From contig JAKFWF010000018.1 in NCBI GenBank assembly GCA_021730785.1, positions 1 to 64,000 of the forward strand: DNA of 64,000 nucleotides, written 5' to 3'. How positions within the stretch are numbered: the first letter of the stretch is position 1; each line of letters begins with the position of its first letter. Below, piece by piece: positions 8,441 through 16,148 of this stretch. Below the pieces are notes generated by a model. That model was given only the letters and a program-made list of their open reading frames with translations, was not told the origin of the DNA and did no database searches. Source of the DNA: Hyphomicrobiaceae bacterium. Its GTDB lineage: Bacteria > Pseudomonadota > Alphaproteobacteria > Rhizobiales > Hyphomicrobiaceae. The translations under genes were made by a program, and so were the position numbers.

Positions 8441-10048
8441 ATGAAGGCGACTTGGAATACGGGATTGGCCGGCGCCACTGCCATGACGGCCTTAATCGCG
8501 ATGAGCGGGAGTTTGACCGCGGCCGAAGTGACGTTGCGCACAAAGGGCGGCGAGTTCTCGATCGTCGGCGAGATCCAGTCGTTCGGCGGCGGCAAGTACA
8601 CAATTCTGACGAAGTCACTCGGGCTCATGACGCTCGATGCGACGCGGTTCGACTGCATCGGCAGCGATTGCCCCGGTGCGTCCGGGCGTGTGGTGCCGGC
8701 TGCCGCTGCCACGTCCGGACCCGTTGCCGGTCGCGGCACCGCATCCATCGTTTCGATTGCCGGCTCCAATACCATCGGCAATCAGCTGATGCCCTCACTG
8801 ATCCAGGAATATGCCACGCGCAACAAGCTTGCCGTCGTAACGTCGATCGGCGCCAATCCGCTGGATATCACGTTCAAGCTCGGTGCTGGCGGCACGGACG
8901 CGGGCTCCGTCGAGCTACATCGCCATGGCTCGACCACGGCATTCAAGGACCTCGAGGCGAAGACCGCGGTCATCGGCATGTCGTCGCGCGCCATCAAGAA
9001 AGAGGAAGTGGACAAGCTTGCTTCGAGTGGTCTGGGCAACCTGAAGGCGCCCGGCAGCGAGCATATCCTCGGCCTCGATGGACTGCAGATTCTGGTCGCG
9101 CCCGAGAACGGGCTGCGATCGATTTCACTCGACAACGCCGCCAAGGTGTTCGCCGGCCAGATCACCGATTGGTCGGCCCTCGGCTTGCCGCCGGGCAGCA
9201 TCAATGTCTATGCGCCGACGCCTGACTCCGGCACTTTTGAAACCTTCGACCAGATCGTGTTGAAGCCACGCAAACTGGAGATCGCGGCAGCTGCCAAGCG
9301 CACCGAGAACCACGCCGAGCAGTCCGACTGGGTCGCACGTGACAAAAATGGGATCGGATTTGCTGGCATCGCCTATCAACGCAACGCCAAGCCGGTGAAC
9401 ATTCAATTGACCTGCGGCTTGATCTCGGTCCCCAGCGTCTTCAGCATGAAGACGGAGGAATATCCGCTGTCCCGGCGTCTGTTCCTGTACACATCGGGCG
9501 AGCCGCAACAGCCGCTCGCGCGCAACCTTCTCGCGTTTGCGTTGTCGCCTGCCGCCCAGCCGATCATCAAGCAGAACGATTTCATCGATCAGGCGCCGGA
9601 GCTGATTGACTATGGCGCCCAGGCCTCGCGCATCGCCAGCGCCTTCAATGCGCCGCCGGAGGACTTCGACGCCAATTTGATGCGCGCCTTGATCGGCGAT
9701 CTCAAGGGTGCGCAGCGCTTGTCTGTGACCTATCGGTTCCAGTCGGCGTCATTTTCCCTCGACAACAAGGCGCTCGCTGACGTTGCGCGCCTGAGCGATA
9801 TGCTGCAGTCGCCCGAACTCAAGGGCAAAACGCTGCTGCTGCTGGGGTTTGCCGACTCTCGCGGCCAGTTTTCCACCAACCTCGCACTGTCCGAGCGGCG
9901 TGCGCGTGCCGTGATGTCGGCGTTGGAAGCGCGCGGCGCGAGAAGCAACGTCAGCATCAAGGCATATAGCGAATTGGCCCCGGTCGCCTGCAACGATGCG
10001 GAGGACGGCCTCCAGCTCAACCGCCGCGTCGAGGTTTGGGTGCGCTGA
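8441..10048 (+). CDS. PstS-like substrate-binding domain fused to C-terminal OmpA domain
   Basis: Protein of 535 aa. A signal peptide (MTALIAMSGSLTAAE) is followed by a small beta domain (residues about 30-85), then a type II periplasmic-binding fold of the PstS kind from about 100 (SIAGSNTIGNQLMPSLIQEY, later GHITDW-like FAGQITDWSAL). The last 105 residues are an OmpA/MotB peptidoglycan-binding domain (LLLLGFADSRGQ, NLALSERRARAVMSAL, LNRRVEVWVR). The ATG at 8441 follows an AGGGGAG ribosome site; an earlier GTG at 8414 is less likely. No pstCAB genes adjoin it, so the binding domain probably senses or tethers rather than feeding a transporter. It is the last gene of the operon. Confidence 0.85.
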   Translation: MKATWNTGLAGATAMTALIAMSGSLTAAEVTLRTKGGEFSIVGEIQSFGGGKYTILTKSLGLMTLDATRFDCIGSDCPGASGRVVPAAAATSGPVAGRGTASIVSIAGSNTIGNQLMPSLIQEYATRNKLAVVTSIGANPLDITFKLGAGGTDAGSVELHRHGSTTAFKDLEAKTAVIGMSSRAIKKEEVDKLASSGLGNLKAPGSEHILGLDGLQILVAPENGLRSISLDNAAKVFAGQITDWSALGLPPGSINVYAPTPDSGTFETFDQIVLKPRKLEIAAAAKRTENHAEQSDWVARDKNGIGFAGIAYQRNAKPVNIQLTCGLISVPSVFSMKTEEYPLSRRLFLYTSGEPQQPLARNLLAFALSPAAQPIIKQNDFIDQAPELIDYGAQASRIASAFNAPPEDFDANLMRALIGDLKGAQRLSVTYRFQSASFSLDNKALADVARLSDMLQSPELKGKTLLLLGFADSRGQFSTNLALSERRARAVMSALEARGARSNVSIKAYSELAPVACNDAEDGLQLNRRVEVWVR

Positions 10049-10063
10049 CCATGGTGGGCGGTA

Positions 10064-10097
10064 CTGCATTGCAAAACATTTAATTGGTGCAATGCAG
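10064..10097. promoter_or_regulatory. 10-bp inverted repeat, operator or terminator hairpin
   Basis: CTGCATTGCA (10064-10073) and TGCAATGCAG (10088-10097) form a perfect inverted repeat around a 14-base AT-rich loop. No T run follows, so it is not a typical intrinsic terminator. It sits between the PstS-OmpA gene and the small gene at 10138, directly before a TTGACG element. Confidence 0.5.
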
Positions 10098-10137
10098 CAA
10101 TTGACGTATGCTGGTCGTGGTCCCGAGGAGAATCGAC

Positions 10138-10467
10138 ATGGGCGCGACATGGATGACGAAGTATGGCGCACGTCGCGTGCGCCATGAGCCGCCGACGCTG
10201 GAAGAGGCGCTGGTTGCCGCCGAGGGCTTGACCACGGACACCGATCAGCAGCTGCAGATTGCGGCGCAGTTGATGGACCTGCCGTTCGAAGAGGTTCAGC
10301 TTGCGGGCCGGCGAATTCTTGCTGCCCGATCTCGGCCATCCCGTGCGGCGCCGGTTCGCAGCGTGGTTGGCCCCAACCAGAACACAGTGGTCGTTGAGCG
10401 TCGCGTGTCGCGGCGGGCAACCACGACACGGGCAACTGGCACGGCCCCCGTCGCCGCCCGCCGCTGA
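10138..10467 (+). CDS. Conserved small protein of unknown function
   Basis: Protein of 109 aa starting MGATWMTKYGARRVRHEPPT. A perfect GAGGAG ribosome site eight bases upstream picks the ATG at 10138. Residues about 15-55 (TLEEALVAAEGLTTDTDQQ, IAAQLMDLP) look like a compact helical domain; the C-terminal half is basic and disordered (VERRVSRRATTTRATG). Similar short proteins beginning MTKYGARRVRH are, from memory, common in Bradyrhizobium relatives, but I could not check this. The basic tail suggests nucleic-acid binding; this is inference only. It is followed by the convergent tRNA. Confidence 0.7.
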   Translation: MGATWMTKYGARRVRHEPPTLEEALVAAEGLTTDTDQQLQIAAQLMDLPFEEVQLAGRRILAARSRPSRAAPVRSVVGPNQNTVVVERRVSRRATTTRATGTAPVAARR

Positions 10468-10531
10468 CTAGGTCCGGCCGACAGCCCATCAGGCCGCCAG
10501 CTGTGCTTCGCATCAGTGACGTGAAAGGAAA

Positions 10532-10608
10532 TGGTAGCGAGACCCAGACTTGAACTGGGGACCTACGGATTATGATTCCGCCGCTCTAACCAGCTGAGCT
10601 ATCCCGCC
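10532..10608 (-). tRNA. tRNA-Met (anticodon CAT), elongator type
   Basis: On the minus strand a full cloverleaf folds: acceptor GGCGGGA with TCTCGCT, D stem GCTC/GAGC, anticodon stem GCGGA/TCCGT with loop ATCATAA (anticodon CAT), T stem CCCAG/CTGGG with loop TTCAAGT, and an encoded CCA end. Length is 77. It is not the initiator, because position 1 pairs with 72 and the anticodon stem lacks three G-C pairs next to the loop. A CAT tRNA can also be tRNA-Ile2, but the GGCGG acceptor start fits alphaproteobacterial elongator Met. Confidence 0.93.
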
Positions 10609-10716
10609 AAACCAATTGTGTGCCGGCGTCGAAAGACACGTCAGCCTCGCGCCAGCTTATAGAAACCACATTCCCGCCCGTCAAGGCACGTTCCGTTGGT
10701 CAGTCTCGGGCCGGTC

Positions 10717-11436
10717 TCAGCTGGTGGTGGCTTTTGCGAAGTGCATCATCGTGAACAGGCCGAGCGGGCGCAACGCGCGGCTCTCCACAAGCTTCAAGTC
10801 CGGCGCCACCATCACCCGCTCCACATCGAACACGGGGCGCCAGCCCAGCATGTCGGCAAACGGCGCCATGCGGCGCTCGACCCAGCCGCGCATGCCCTCT
10901 TCCGTGCTGAAGTGGTTGACGATCAGCACCTGGCCACCCGGCTTGCACACGCGGGCCAATTCGCGCATGACCTTTTCCGGCTCCGGCACCACGGTCATCA
11001 CGTACATGGCGACCACGGTGTTGAAACTGTTGTCGGCGAAGGTCAGCTGGCCGGCGTCCATCTCATGCAGGCCCGAAACGTTGGCGAGCGCCAGTTCGGC
11101 CACCCGCTCGCGGGCGAGGTCGAGCATTTCGGGCGACAAATCGATGCCGACGATGTCGAGATCGCGCTTGTAAGTTGGCAGCGACAGGCCGGTGCCGACG
11201 CCAACTTCGAGGACGCGGCCCGAACTGCGGTTGATGATCTCAACTGCGTGGCGGCGACCCTCCGACGCGATTTTGCCGAAGGTGCGGTCGTACACCGGCG
11301 CCCAGCGGCGATAGGCGGCGCGGATCGATGTTTCCTCCATCTGCGGGTTATGGCCCTGCAGGAAGGCTTGCGCCCGTGCAGCAAGCGCCGTTGTCGACGA
11401 CCGTGCTGCTTCTGACCTCATCTGTTCGCCTGCCAC
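10717..11436 (-). CDS. pmtA: Phosphatidylethanolamine N-methyltransferase-like SAM methyltransferase
   Basis: Protein of 239 aa. The class I methyltransferase SAM motif is VLEVGVGTGLSLPTY (near residue 74), with VGIDLSPEMLDLA next. The AYRRWAPVYDRTFG N-terminal segment and overall length match the Rhodobacter/rhizobial PmtA family, which makes phosphatidylcholine by three methylations of phosphatidylethanolamine at the membrane. The GTG start at 11436 is chosen because GAGGAG lies eight bases upstream, embedded next to the mnmA stop codon; this suggests coupling to mnmA. A ubiquinone/menaquinone-type methyltransferase is the main alternative. Confidence 0.82.
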   Translation of the reverse strand: MAGEQMRSEAARSSTTALAARAQAFLQGHNPQMEETSIRAAYRRWAPVYDRTFGKIASEGRRHAVEIINRSSGRVLEVGVGTGLSLPTYKRDLDIVGIDLSPEMLDLARERVAELALANVSGLHEMDAGQLTFADNSFNTVVAMYVMTVVPEPEKVMRELARVCKPGGQVLIVNHFSTEEGMRGWVERRMAPFADMLGWRPVFDVERVMVAPDLKLVESRALRPLGLFTMMHFAKATTS

Positions 11437-11440
11437 CAGA

Positions 11441-12658
11441 CTAACTCCTCATACGCGGTTCTTGTTGGCCGGCGAACTTGGTACCCGCTGCCGCAGGACC
11501 TTGCGTGCCGACGATGAAGCCGCCACCCAGCACCGCTGCCCGTGGCGTCCCATCCGAGTAAAAGACACATGCCTGGCCGCCAGCAATGCCAAATTCCGCA
11601 CCTGCCAGTTCGACGATAGCCCGATCGTTGGCCAGGAAATGCACCGTTGCCGGTCGTGGCGGCTGCTGCGACCGAACCTTCACGTGAAGGTCGATGCTTT
11701 GCGTCACGAAACCGTCATGTTGCCCCAGCCAGTTGACCCCTCTAAGCAACAGCGCCGTCGTGCGCAAGTCCTCGCGTGCGCCCACCACCACTTCTGCCCT
11801 GCTGGCATCGAGCCGCACGACGAACAGTGGCTCAGCACTGTTTAGGTTGAGACCGCGGCGCTGGCCGATTGTGTAATTCGCGATGCCAGCATGCTGACCA
11901 AGGATGCGGCCGTCGACATGCACGATGGCGCCTGGTGCATCGGTGCCGGGCCGCAGCCGGGCGATAACGTCGGTGTAGCGACCCGACGGCACGAAGCAGA
12001 TGTCCTGGCTGTCGGGCTTCTCGGCGACCGGCAGTTTCATCTCGGCCGCCAGCGCGCGCACGTCGCTCTTCTGCAGATCGCCCAGGGGAAAGCATACCTT
12101 GGCGAGTTGGACGGGCGTTGTCGCGAACAGGAAATAGCTCTGGTCGCGCGCCTGGTCGGCGGCGCGCACGAGTTGGGGCCCGTGCGCGGTGTCGCGCCGG
12201 GCAATGTAGTGGCCGGTTGCCATGAGGTCGCAGCCGAGATCCTGGGCGGTGTCGAGCAAGTCGCGGAACTTGACATGGGTGTTGCAGGTAACGCACGGGA
12301 TCGGCGTTTCTCCGGCGAGGTAACTGTCCGCGAACGATTGCATGACCGTGGCTTCGAAGCGCTTTTCGTAGTCGAGGACGTAGTGCGGAATGTCGAGGTG
12401 GTCCGCCACCCGGCGCGCATCGTGGATGTCCTGGCCCGCGCAGCAGCTGCCCTTGCGCTGGGTCGCCTCGCCATGGTCGTACAACTGCAGCGTGACGCCG
12501 ATCACGTCGTGGCCTTCGGCCTTGAGGAGGGCTGCCGCGACCGCGCTGTCGACGCCACCCGACATGGCCGCGACGATGCGCTGGCGGCCTGGCACCAGCG
12601 GGCGCCGTGTGCCAGAGGCAAAGGCATTGATCGTCGAAGACGTGAGCTGCGAGGGCAT
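11441..12658 (-). CDS. mnmA: tRNA-specific 2-thiouridylase MnmA
   Basis: Protein of 405 aa. The PP-loop motif [13 protein letters not shown] lies near residue 32. The catalytic cysteine pair is visible in PIPCVTCN (about residue 120) and [13 protein letters not shown] (about 218). The C-terminal beta-barrels contain GQRRGL. MnmA transfers sulfur to U34 of Lys, Glu and Gln tRNAs in the cytosol. The longer open frame to 12904 has no family similarity before MPSQL, so I place the start at the ATG at 12658. The N-terminus is about 20 residues longer than E. coli MnmA. It heads a minus-strand unit with pmtA. Confidence 0.95.
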   Translation of the reverse strand: MPSQLTSSTINAFASGTRRPLVPGRQRIVAAMSGGVDSAVAAALLKAEGHDVIGVTLQLYDHGEATQRKGSCCAGQDIHDARRVADHLDIPHYVLDYEKRFEATVMQSFADSYLAGETPIPCVTCNTHVKFRDLLDTAQDLGCDLMATGHYIARRDTAHGPQLVRAADQARDQSYFLFATTPVQLAKVCFPLGDLQKSDVRALAAEMKLPVAEKPDSQDICFVPSGRYTDVIARLRPGTDAPGAIVHVDGRILGQHAGIANYTIGQRRGLNLNSAEPLFVVRLDASRAEVVVGAREDLRTTALLLRGVNWLGQHDGFVTQSIDLHVKVRSQQPPRPATVHFLANDRAIVELAGAEFGIAGGQACVFYSDGTPRAAVLGGGFIVGTQGPAAAGTKFAGQQEPRMRS

Positions 12659-13032
12659 GGGGCGTCGTTCGTTGAACCGCGGGACTTGATCGGGGGCGGC
12701 AATCCGTCGGGCAACTACATCCTGCACTCGACCCTTGCCACCTGCAGGGAGGATGTGGCCCGAACGGTGGGGCGATGCAAGGGCGAGGAACCCGCTTTTA
12801 CGGGACGCACGCAAAATCAGCGCTGACCTGTTCGCCGTGGCGGCCGAGCGACGCAAGGCCCCTCGGTTGGTAATCACGTTCGCCGGCGCACGCTTGACAA
12901 ACATCGTTTCTTAATTCATTTTAGTGCGAAATATGAAGCATTTAAACACGGTTTCTTTACCTAACTGTTTAGATCAAAATTCATTGCGTTGTACTATCGT
13001 GACGCTGGGTCTTGAACCGTGTTGTGAGTACG
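12659..13032. promoter_or_regulatory. Divergent intergenic region of mnmA and sciP, AT-rich near sciP
   Basis: About 370 bases without a convincing gene. The half nearest sciP (12890-13000) is distinctly AT-rich against the GC-rich surroundings. It holds two imperfect CtrA-like boxes: TTAA-N6-TTAG at 12911-12924 and TTAC-N7-TTTA at 12957-12971 (consensus TTAA-N7-TTAA). In Caulobacter sciP belongs to the CtrA regulon; whether these sites work is untested. Confidence 0.35.
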
Positions 13033-13314
13033 ATGACCGAACAGCAATTCAGAGCGCGCGTGCGCTACGTAATCGGCCCCGATGGGAGCCCGCTTACCGT
13101 TGCCGATCTGCCGCCACGGGAGACCAAGCGTTGGGTCATCCGTCGCAAGGCCGAGGTGGTAGCCGCCGTCCGCGGCGGCTTGCTCAGCCTCGAAGAAGCC
13201 TGCGAGCGGTACAAGCTGACGGTGGACGAGTTCCTGAGCTGGCAGCGGTCGATCGACCGCCATGGCCTGCCAGGCCTGCGGGCCACGCGCATCCAGGAAT
13301 ATCGCGGTCCTTGA
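13033..13314 (+). CDS. sciP: CtrA inhibitor SciP (DUF1153)
   Basis: Protein of 93 aa. The diagnostic core is nearly invariant: YVIGPDGSPLTVADLPP, then KRWVIRRKAEVVAAVRGGLL, SLEEACERYKLTVDEFLSW and QRSIDRHGL. The helix-turn-helix fold resembles Trp-repressor/transposase-type HTH domains. In Caulobacter SciP binds CtrA, and perhaps DNA, to shut off CtrA-activated genes late in the swarmer stage. The ATG at 13033 gives the usual family start (MTEQ); a TTG 21 bases upstream is in frame but unlikely. An AT-rich leader with CtrA-like boxes precedes it. Confidence 0.95.
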   Translation: MTEQQFRARVRYVIGPDGSPLTVADLPPRETKRWVIRRKAEVVAAVRGGLLSLEEACERYKLTVDEFLSWQRSIDRHGLPGLRATRIQEYRGP

Positions 13315-13387
13315 GAACCGCAGTATCGGGGCGCTTCTTGCCGCTTCGATTGCAGGCGCTTGTCGCAAGGCAGGCGCTTTTGCTGTT

Positions 13388-13996
13388 TCAGGGCGGCGGC
13401 GATGTCTTTACAGACTTCACTTTCGCCTTTGTCTTGGCTGGGGTCGGCACGGCTGCGACCGGCGTCACTTCGACCGGCTTGAGTTCGCAGTCCACACCGC
13501 CTTGCGCCCAGTGAAAGACATCGACGCGCATCGCCGCAGCCACGACTTCCGGCATTTTCAGGTTCTCGATGTCGATCGTCGTCTGCTCGCCTGATGCCTT
13601 CAGGTTGACCTTGAAGGTGCGGGTTCCCCACAGTTTCGCACCGGTCCGATCCCGCTCCAGCACCGAAATCTCGGCCGCGCCGCCCGACGACGGCGGTTCG
13701 ACATCGGCATGGAAGACGTGGGAAACCTTCAATTGACCGTTGACCGCGAACCAGCAGCGCATGGCACCGGTGGCGATCAGCCCATAGACCGCCTGGGGCG
13801 ATGCATCGATGCGGCTCGGCTCGCCCGGCACGGACTTCAGCGCTGGCAACTGGGCGCCGATCTTGGGCAGCGTTGCCTGCAGGGACTGGGTGGAGCAGCC
13901 GCACAAAAGCGCGGCAAGTGTGCCGGCCAGAGCCATTACGGTGGCTGGCGAGCGTACTGTGCCTGCGGGCGGCCAAGCTGTCGAATGATCGGTCAT
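13388..13996 (-). CDS. Hypothetical lipoprotein
   Basis: Protein of 202 aa. The N-terminus has a hydrophobic segment (ATVMALAGTLAALLCGC) ending in a lipobox LCGC, so it is probably lipid-anchored. The middle (residues about 60-170) is a mixed alpha/beta domain with MRCWFAVNGQLKVSHVFHADV and TIDIENLKMPEVVAAAMRVD, followed by a Lys/Pro-rich tail (KTKAKVKSVKT). I do not recognise a family. ATG at 13996 is chosen over an upstream TTG. It lies downstream of fliJ but is separated from it by a terminator-like hairpin. Confidence 0.7.
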   Translation of the reverse strand: MTDHSTAWPPAGTVRSPATVMALAGTLAALLCGCSTQSLQATLPKIGAQLPALKSVPGEPSRIDASPQAVYGLIATGAMRCWFAVNGQLKVSHVFHADVEPPSSGGAAEISVLERDRTGAKLWGTRTFKVNLKASGEQTTIDIENLKMPEVVAAAMRVDVFHWAQGGVDCELKPVEVTPVAAVPTPAKTKAKVKSVKTSPPP

Positions 13997-14029
13997 GTCG
14001 GCGGCAGAGTTCTCATGCCGTCGCACCAA

Positions 14030-14057
14030 AAAGCAAGCGCCCCGAAGTGGGGCGCTT
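14030..14057 (-). terminator. Rho-independent terminator after fliJ
   Basis: AAGCGCCCC (14035-14043) and GGGGCGCTT (14049-14057) form a perfect 9-bp stem with a 5-base loop. On the minus strand it is followed by TGCTTTTT, so it should end the fliJ transcript. Confidence 0.7.
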
Positions 14058-14097
14058 TGTGTCGATGTGAAGTGCAGTGACGCTCGCGGCTGCCGCC

Positions 14098-14478
14098 TCA
14101 GCGCATCACGATGCCAGCGACGCGTTCCGGCCGGCGGCGACCGCGTTCCAGTTCGCGTGGTTCGCTGGTCATGACGGCGTCGAGATCGGCCTGAGCCGCG
14201 TCCCGTTCCCGGACAGCTGCGTCAAGCTTGGCCACCAGGCCCTCGATCGAAGCGCGCAGATTGGCACGGCGCTGATCGGCAGCCTTGGCAAAGGTCGAAT
14301 AGTTGAAATGAGCGATGTCCTTGACGCCCGTGCGATCTTCTTCGGCGCTGATCTGCCGGTCGAGATCGACCGCCATCTGCTCGAATTCGCGGATCATGTG
14401 CTCCAGGTCGGCGACCTTGCAAGCCTTCTCGTTCGCTTCGAAGCGCTTCAAGCGAACAGCTGAATCTCGTGATTTCAC
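14098..14478 (-). CDS. fliJ: Flagellar export protein FliJ (rhizobial type)
   Basis: Protein of 126 aa, almost entirely coiled coil. It begins MKSRDSAVRLKRFEANEK and contains MIREFEQMAVDLDRQISAEE and HFNYSTFAKAADQRRANL, which match the alphaproteobacterial FliJ pattern. FliJ is the central stalk of the flagellar type III export ATPase complex with FliI and FliH. The GTG at 14478 is chosen because AGGGGT lies eight bases upstream and the family starts at MKSR. No fliI adjoins it. The C-terminal 25 residues (RELERGRRRPERVAGIVMR) are basic and less typical. Confidence 0.75.
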   Translation of the reverse strand: MKSRDSAVRLKRFEANEKACKVADLEHMIREFEQMAVDLDRQISAEEDRTGVKDIAHFNYSTFAKAADQRRANLRASIEGLVAKLDAAVRERDAAQADLDAVMTSEPRELERGRRRPERVAGIVMR

Positions 14479-14514
14479 GTTCGATACCCCTGACAAATTT
14501 CGAACACCTGCACC

Positions 14515-14640
14515 CTGTCGATCCAAGTCTCGTGCCATCCACCGGACAGCAAATGGGACACCCAACTGTTGATCGGCGAACCGATGTCCGTCAGACCCAT
14601 TGACACTTGGAACCGCGCAATGCGCGGTCTTTTGCTTTTG
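14515..14640 (+). ncRNA. Candidate structured small RNA with intrinsic terminator
   Basis: Nested helices can form: TCCAAGT (14522-14528) with ACTTGGA (14605-14611), AATGGG (14552-14557) with CCCATT (14596-14601), and ATCGG (14572-14576) with CCGAT (14581-14585) around a CGAA loop. A terminator follows: ACCGCGC-AAT-GCGCGGT (14612-14628), then CTTTTGCTTTTG. The T tract is on the plus strand, where no gene precedes it, so it should end an RNA starting near 14515, divergent from fliJ. I do not recognise a known family; a 6S-like or alpha-r sRNA is possible. It could instead be unrelated palindromes. Confidence 0.4.
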
Positions 14641-14999
14641 TCGTTGCTTCTTCCTCCTGCCACTATGCCGAATACCGCTTAAATTGCCGTGAACTCAAGT
14701 GTTCCCTCGGCAGATCAGGGCTTTAGATGTATTTTCGAACCTTGCCTACTAAGATTAACGCCGCGTCATGCGTTTGTCGCGATACAGATCTGCAAAAACG
14801 ACATGAAATTGGGCCGCAAGGTTGGCCGCCGGCACTGCGAATTTGCTGTCGCCAAGCTTGGTGTTCACTGTTGCTTGGGTTTCGGCAACCTGCTTAGGTT
14901 TGCGAAAGACTGGAAGTTGCGGGTGGGCAGGCACAAGGACGTCCAGCTCGCAGACCGTGTTCCTGTGTCAACGAACAAGCAGAATGGGGAGAAAAACTC
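14641..14999. other. Leader region of the TRAP operon
   Basis: About 360 bases with no convincing gene; small open frames here lack family features. It presumably carries the promoter and a long leader of the TRAP operon. A strong ribosome site (GGGGAG) stands just before the GTG at 15000. Confidence 0.4.
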
Positions 15000-16046
15000 G
15001 TGAAACTGACGCGCCGCCAGATGGTCGCTGGCTCGGGTGCCACGTTGGGCATGCCGTTCCTGTCGCGCTCCGCCGCAGCTCAGGCTGCGGTGACGCTCAA
15101 GTTGCACCACTTCTTGCCGCCGGTTTCCAACGGTCACGCCAAAATGTTGGCGCCCTGGGCCAAGCAGATCGAGGACGACAGCAAGGGCACGCTCAAAATC
15201 GAGATTTTCGGGTCCATGCAACTCGGGGGGACACCGCCCCAGCTCTACGACCAGGTCCGCGATGGCGTTGTTGACATCTGCTGGACGCTGCCCGGCTCAA
15301 CGCCAGGCCGGTTCCCCACTACCGAAGTTTTCGAGCTGCCTTTCATTGGCGCTCGTCGTGGCATCGTGAACGCCAGGGCAGCCCAGGAATTCGCCGATAC
15401 CTACCTCAAGGACGAAGTCAAGGACGTTAAGATCCTGAGTTACTGGGCGCACGACGGCGGTTTGATCCATGCCAACAAGGCCGTCAAGACGATGGACGAC
15501 CTCAAGGGCCTCAAGCTGCGCAATCCGACCCGCCTTGCCGGCGAAGCGCTGAAAGCGCTGGGCGCCACGTCGATCGGCATGCCCGTGCCGCAGGTTCCTG
15601 AAAGCCTGGCCCAGAAGGTCATCGATGGCGCCGTGGTGCCGTGGGAAGTTGTTCCGGCGATCAAGGTGCATGAGCTCGTCAAGTTCCACACCGAGATCCC
15701 GGGCTCGCCGACGCTGTATGCTGCGAGCTTCTTCCTTGCCATGAACAAGGCAAAGTATGACGGGCTGTCGCCGGAGCATAAGGCGATCGTCGACAAGAAC
15801 TCCGGCATGGCGTTCGCAACCCGCGCAGGTACCATGTGGGATGAAGCCGGCGCCCTCGTGCTCGATCTGGTCAAGAAGCGCGGCAACACCATCGGCGCCA
15901 TCAGCGAGGAAGAAAAGGCCAAGTGGATCAAGGCCTGCGAGCCCGTTACTGCGGCCTGGATCGAGCAAGTCAAAGCGAAGGGCCTCGATGGGGCAAAGCT
16001 GATCGAAGTGGCCAAAGCTCTCGTTGCAAAATACGACAAGTCGTAA
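15000..16046 (+). CDS. TRAP transporter solute-binding protein, DctP family
   Basis: Protein of 348 aa from a GTG start with a GGGGAG ribosome site. The signal peptide is twin-arginine-like (LTRRQMVAGSGATLG) and is cleaved near SAAAQA. The mature protein shows DctP-fold features: LKLHHFLPPVSNGHAKMLAPW, the GELFGSMQLGGTPP-type segment, the conserved arginine region KGLKLRNPTRLAGEAL, and IPEVPESLAQKVIDG. It binds an organic acid in the periplasm and delivers it to the DctQM permease. The substrate cannot be assigned; the conserved Arg suggests a carboxylate. It is the first gene of the operon. Confidence 0.92.
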   Translation: MKLTRRQMVAGSGATLGMPFLSRSAAAQAAVTLKLHHFLPPVSNGHAKMLAPWAKQIEDDSKGTLKIEIFGSMQLGGTPPQLYDQVRDGVVDICWTLPGSTPGRFPTTEVFELPFIGARRGIVNARAAQEFADTYLKDEVKDVKILSYWAHDGGLIHANKAVKTMDDLKGLKLRNPTRLAGEALKALGATSIGMPVPQVPESLAQKVIDGAVVPWEVVPAIKVHELVKFHTEIPGSPTLYAASFFLAMNKAKYDGLSPEHKAIVDKNSGMAFATRAGTMWDEAGALVLDLVKKRGNTIGAISEEEKAKWIKACEPVTAAWIEQVKAKGLDGAKLIEVAKALVAKYDKS

Positions 16047-16148
16047 CCTTGGCTCGCCCGAACAGAGGGCGGCCGGTTTCACGGTCGCCGGTTCACTTCA
16101 AGCTGACGGTACGTGCCTGCGGCACAGCCAGAACTGCGAGCAACGTAA

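Noticed and set aside
5760-8781. Two very long minus-strand open frames opposite the repeat gene
   Set aside because: They mirror the Ala/Glu/Arg repeat in the other strand and yield Ser/Cys/Arg-rich sequence without any family features.
10532-10608. tRNA as an integration site for a genomic island
   Set aside because: No integrase, no duplicated tRNA end, and neighbours are core genes.
14689-15003. Plus-strand open frame before dctP
   Set aside because: Overlaps the leader and ribosome site of the TRAP operon and has no recognisable composition or start signal.
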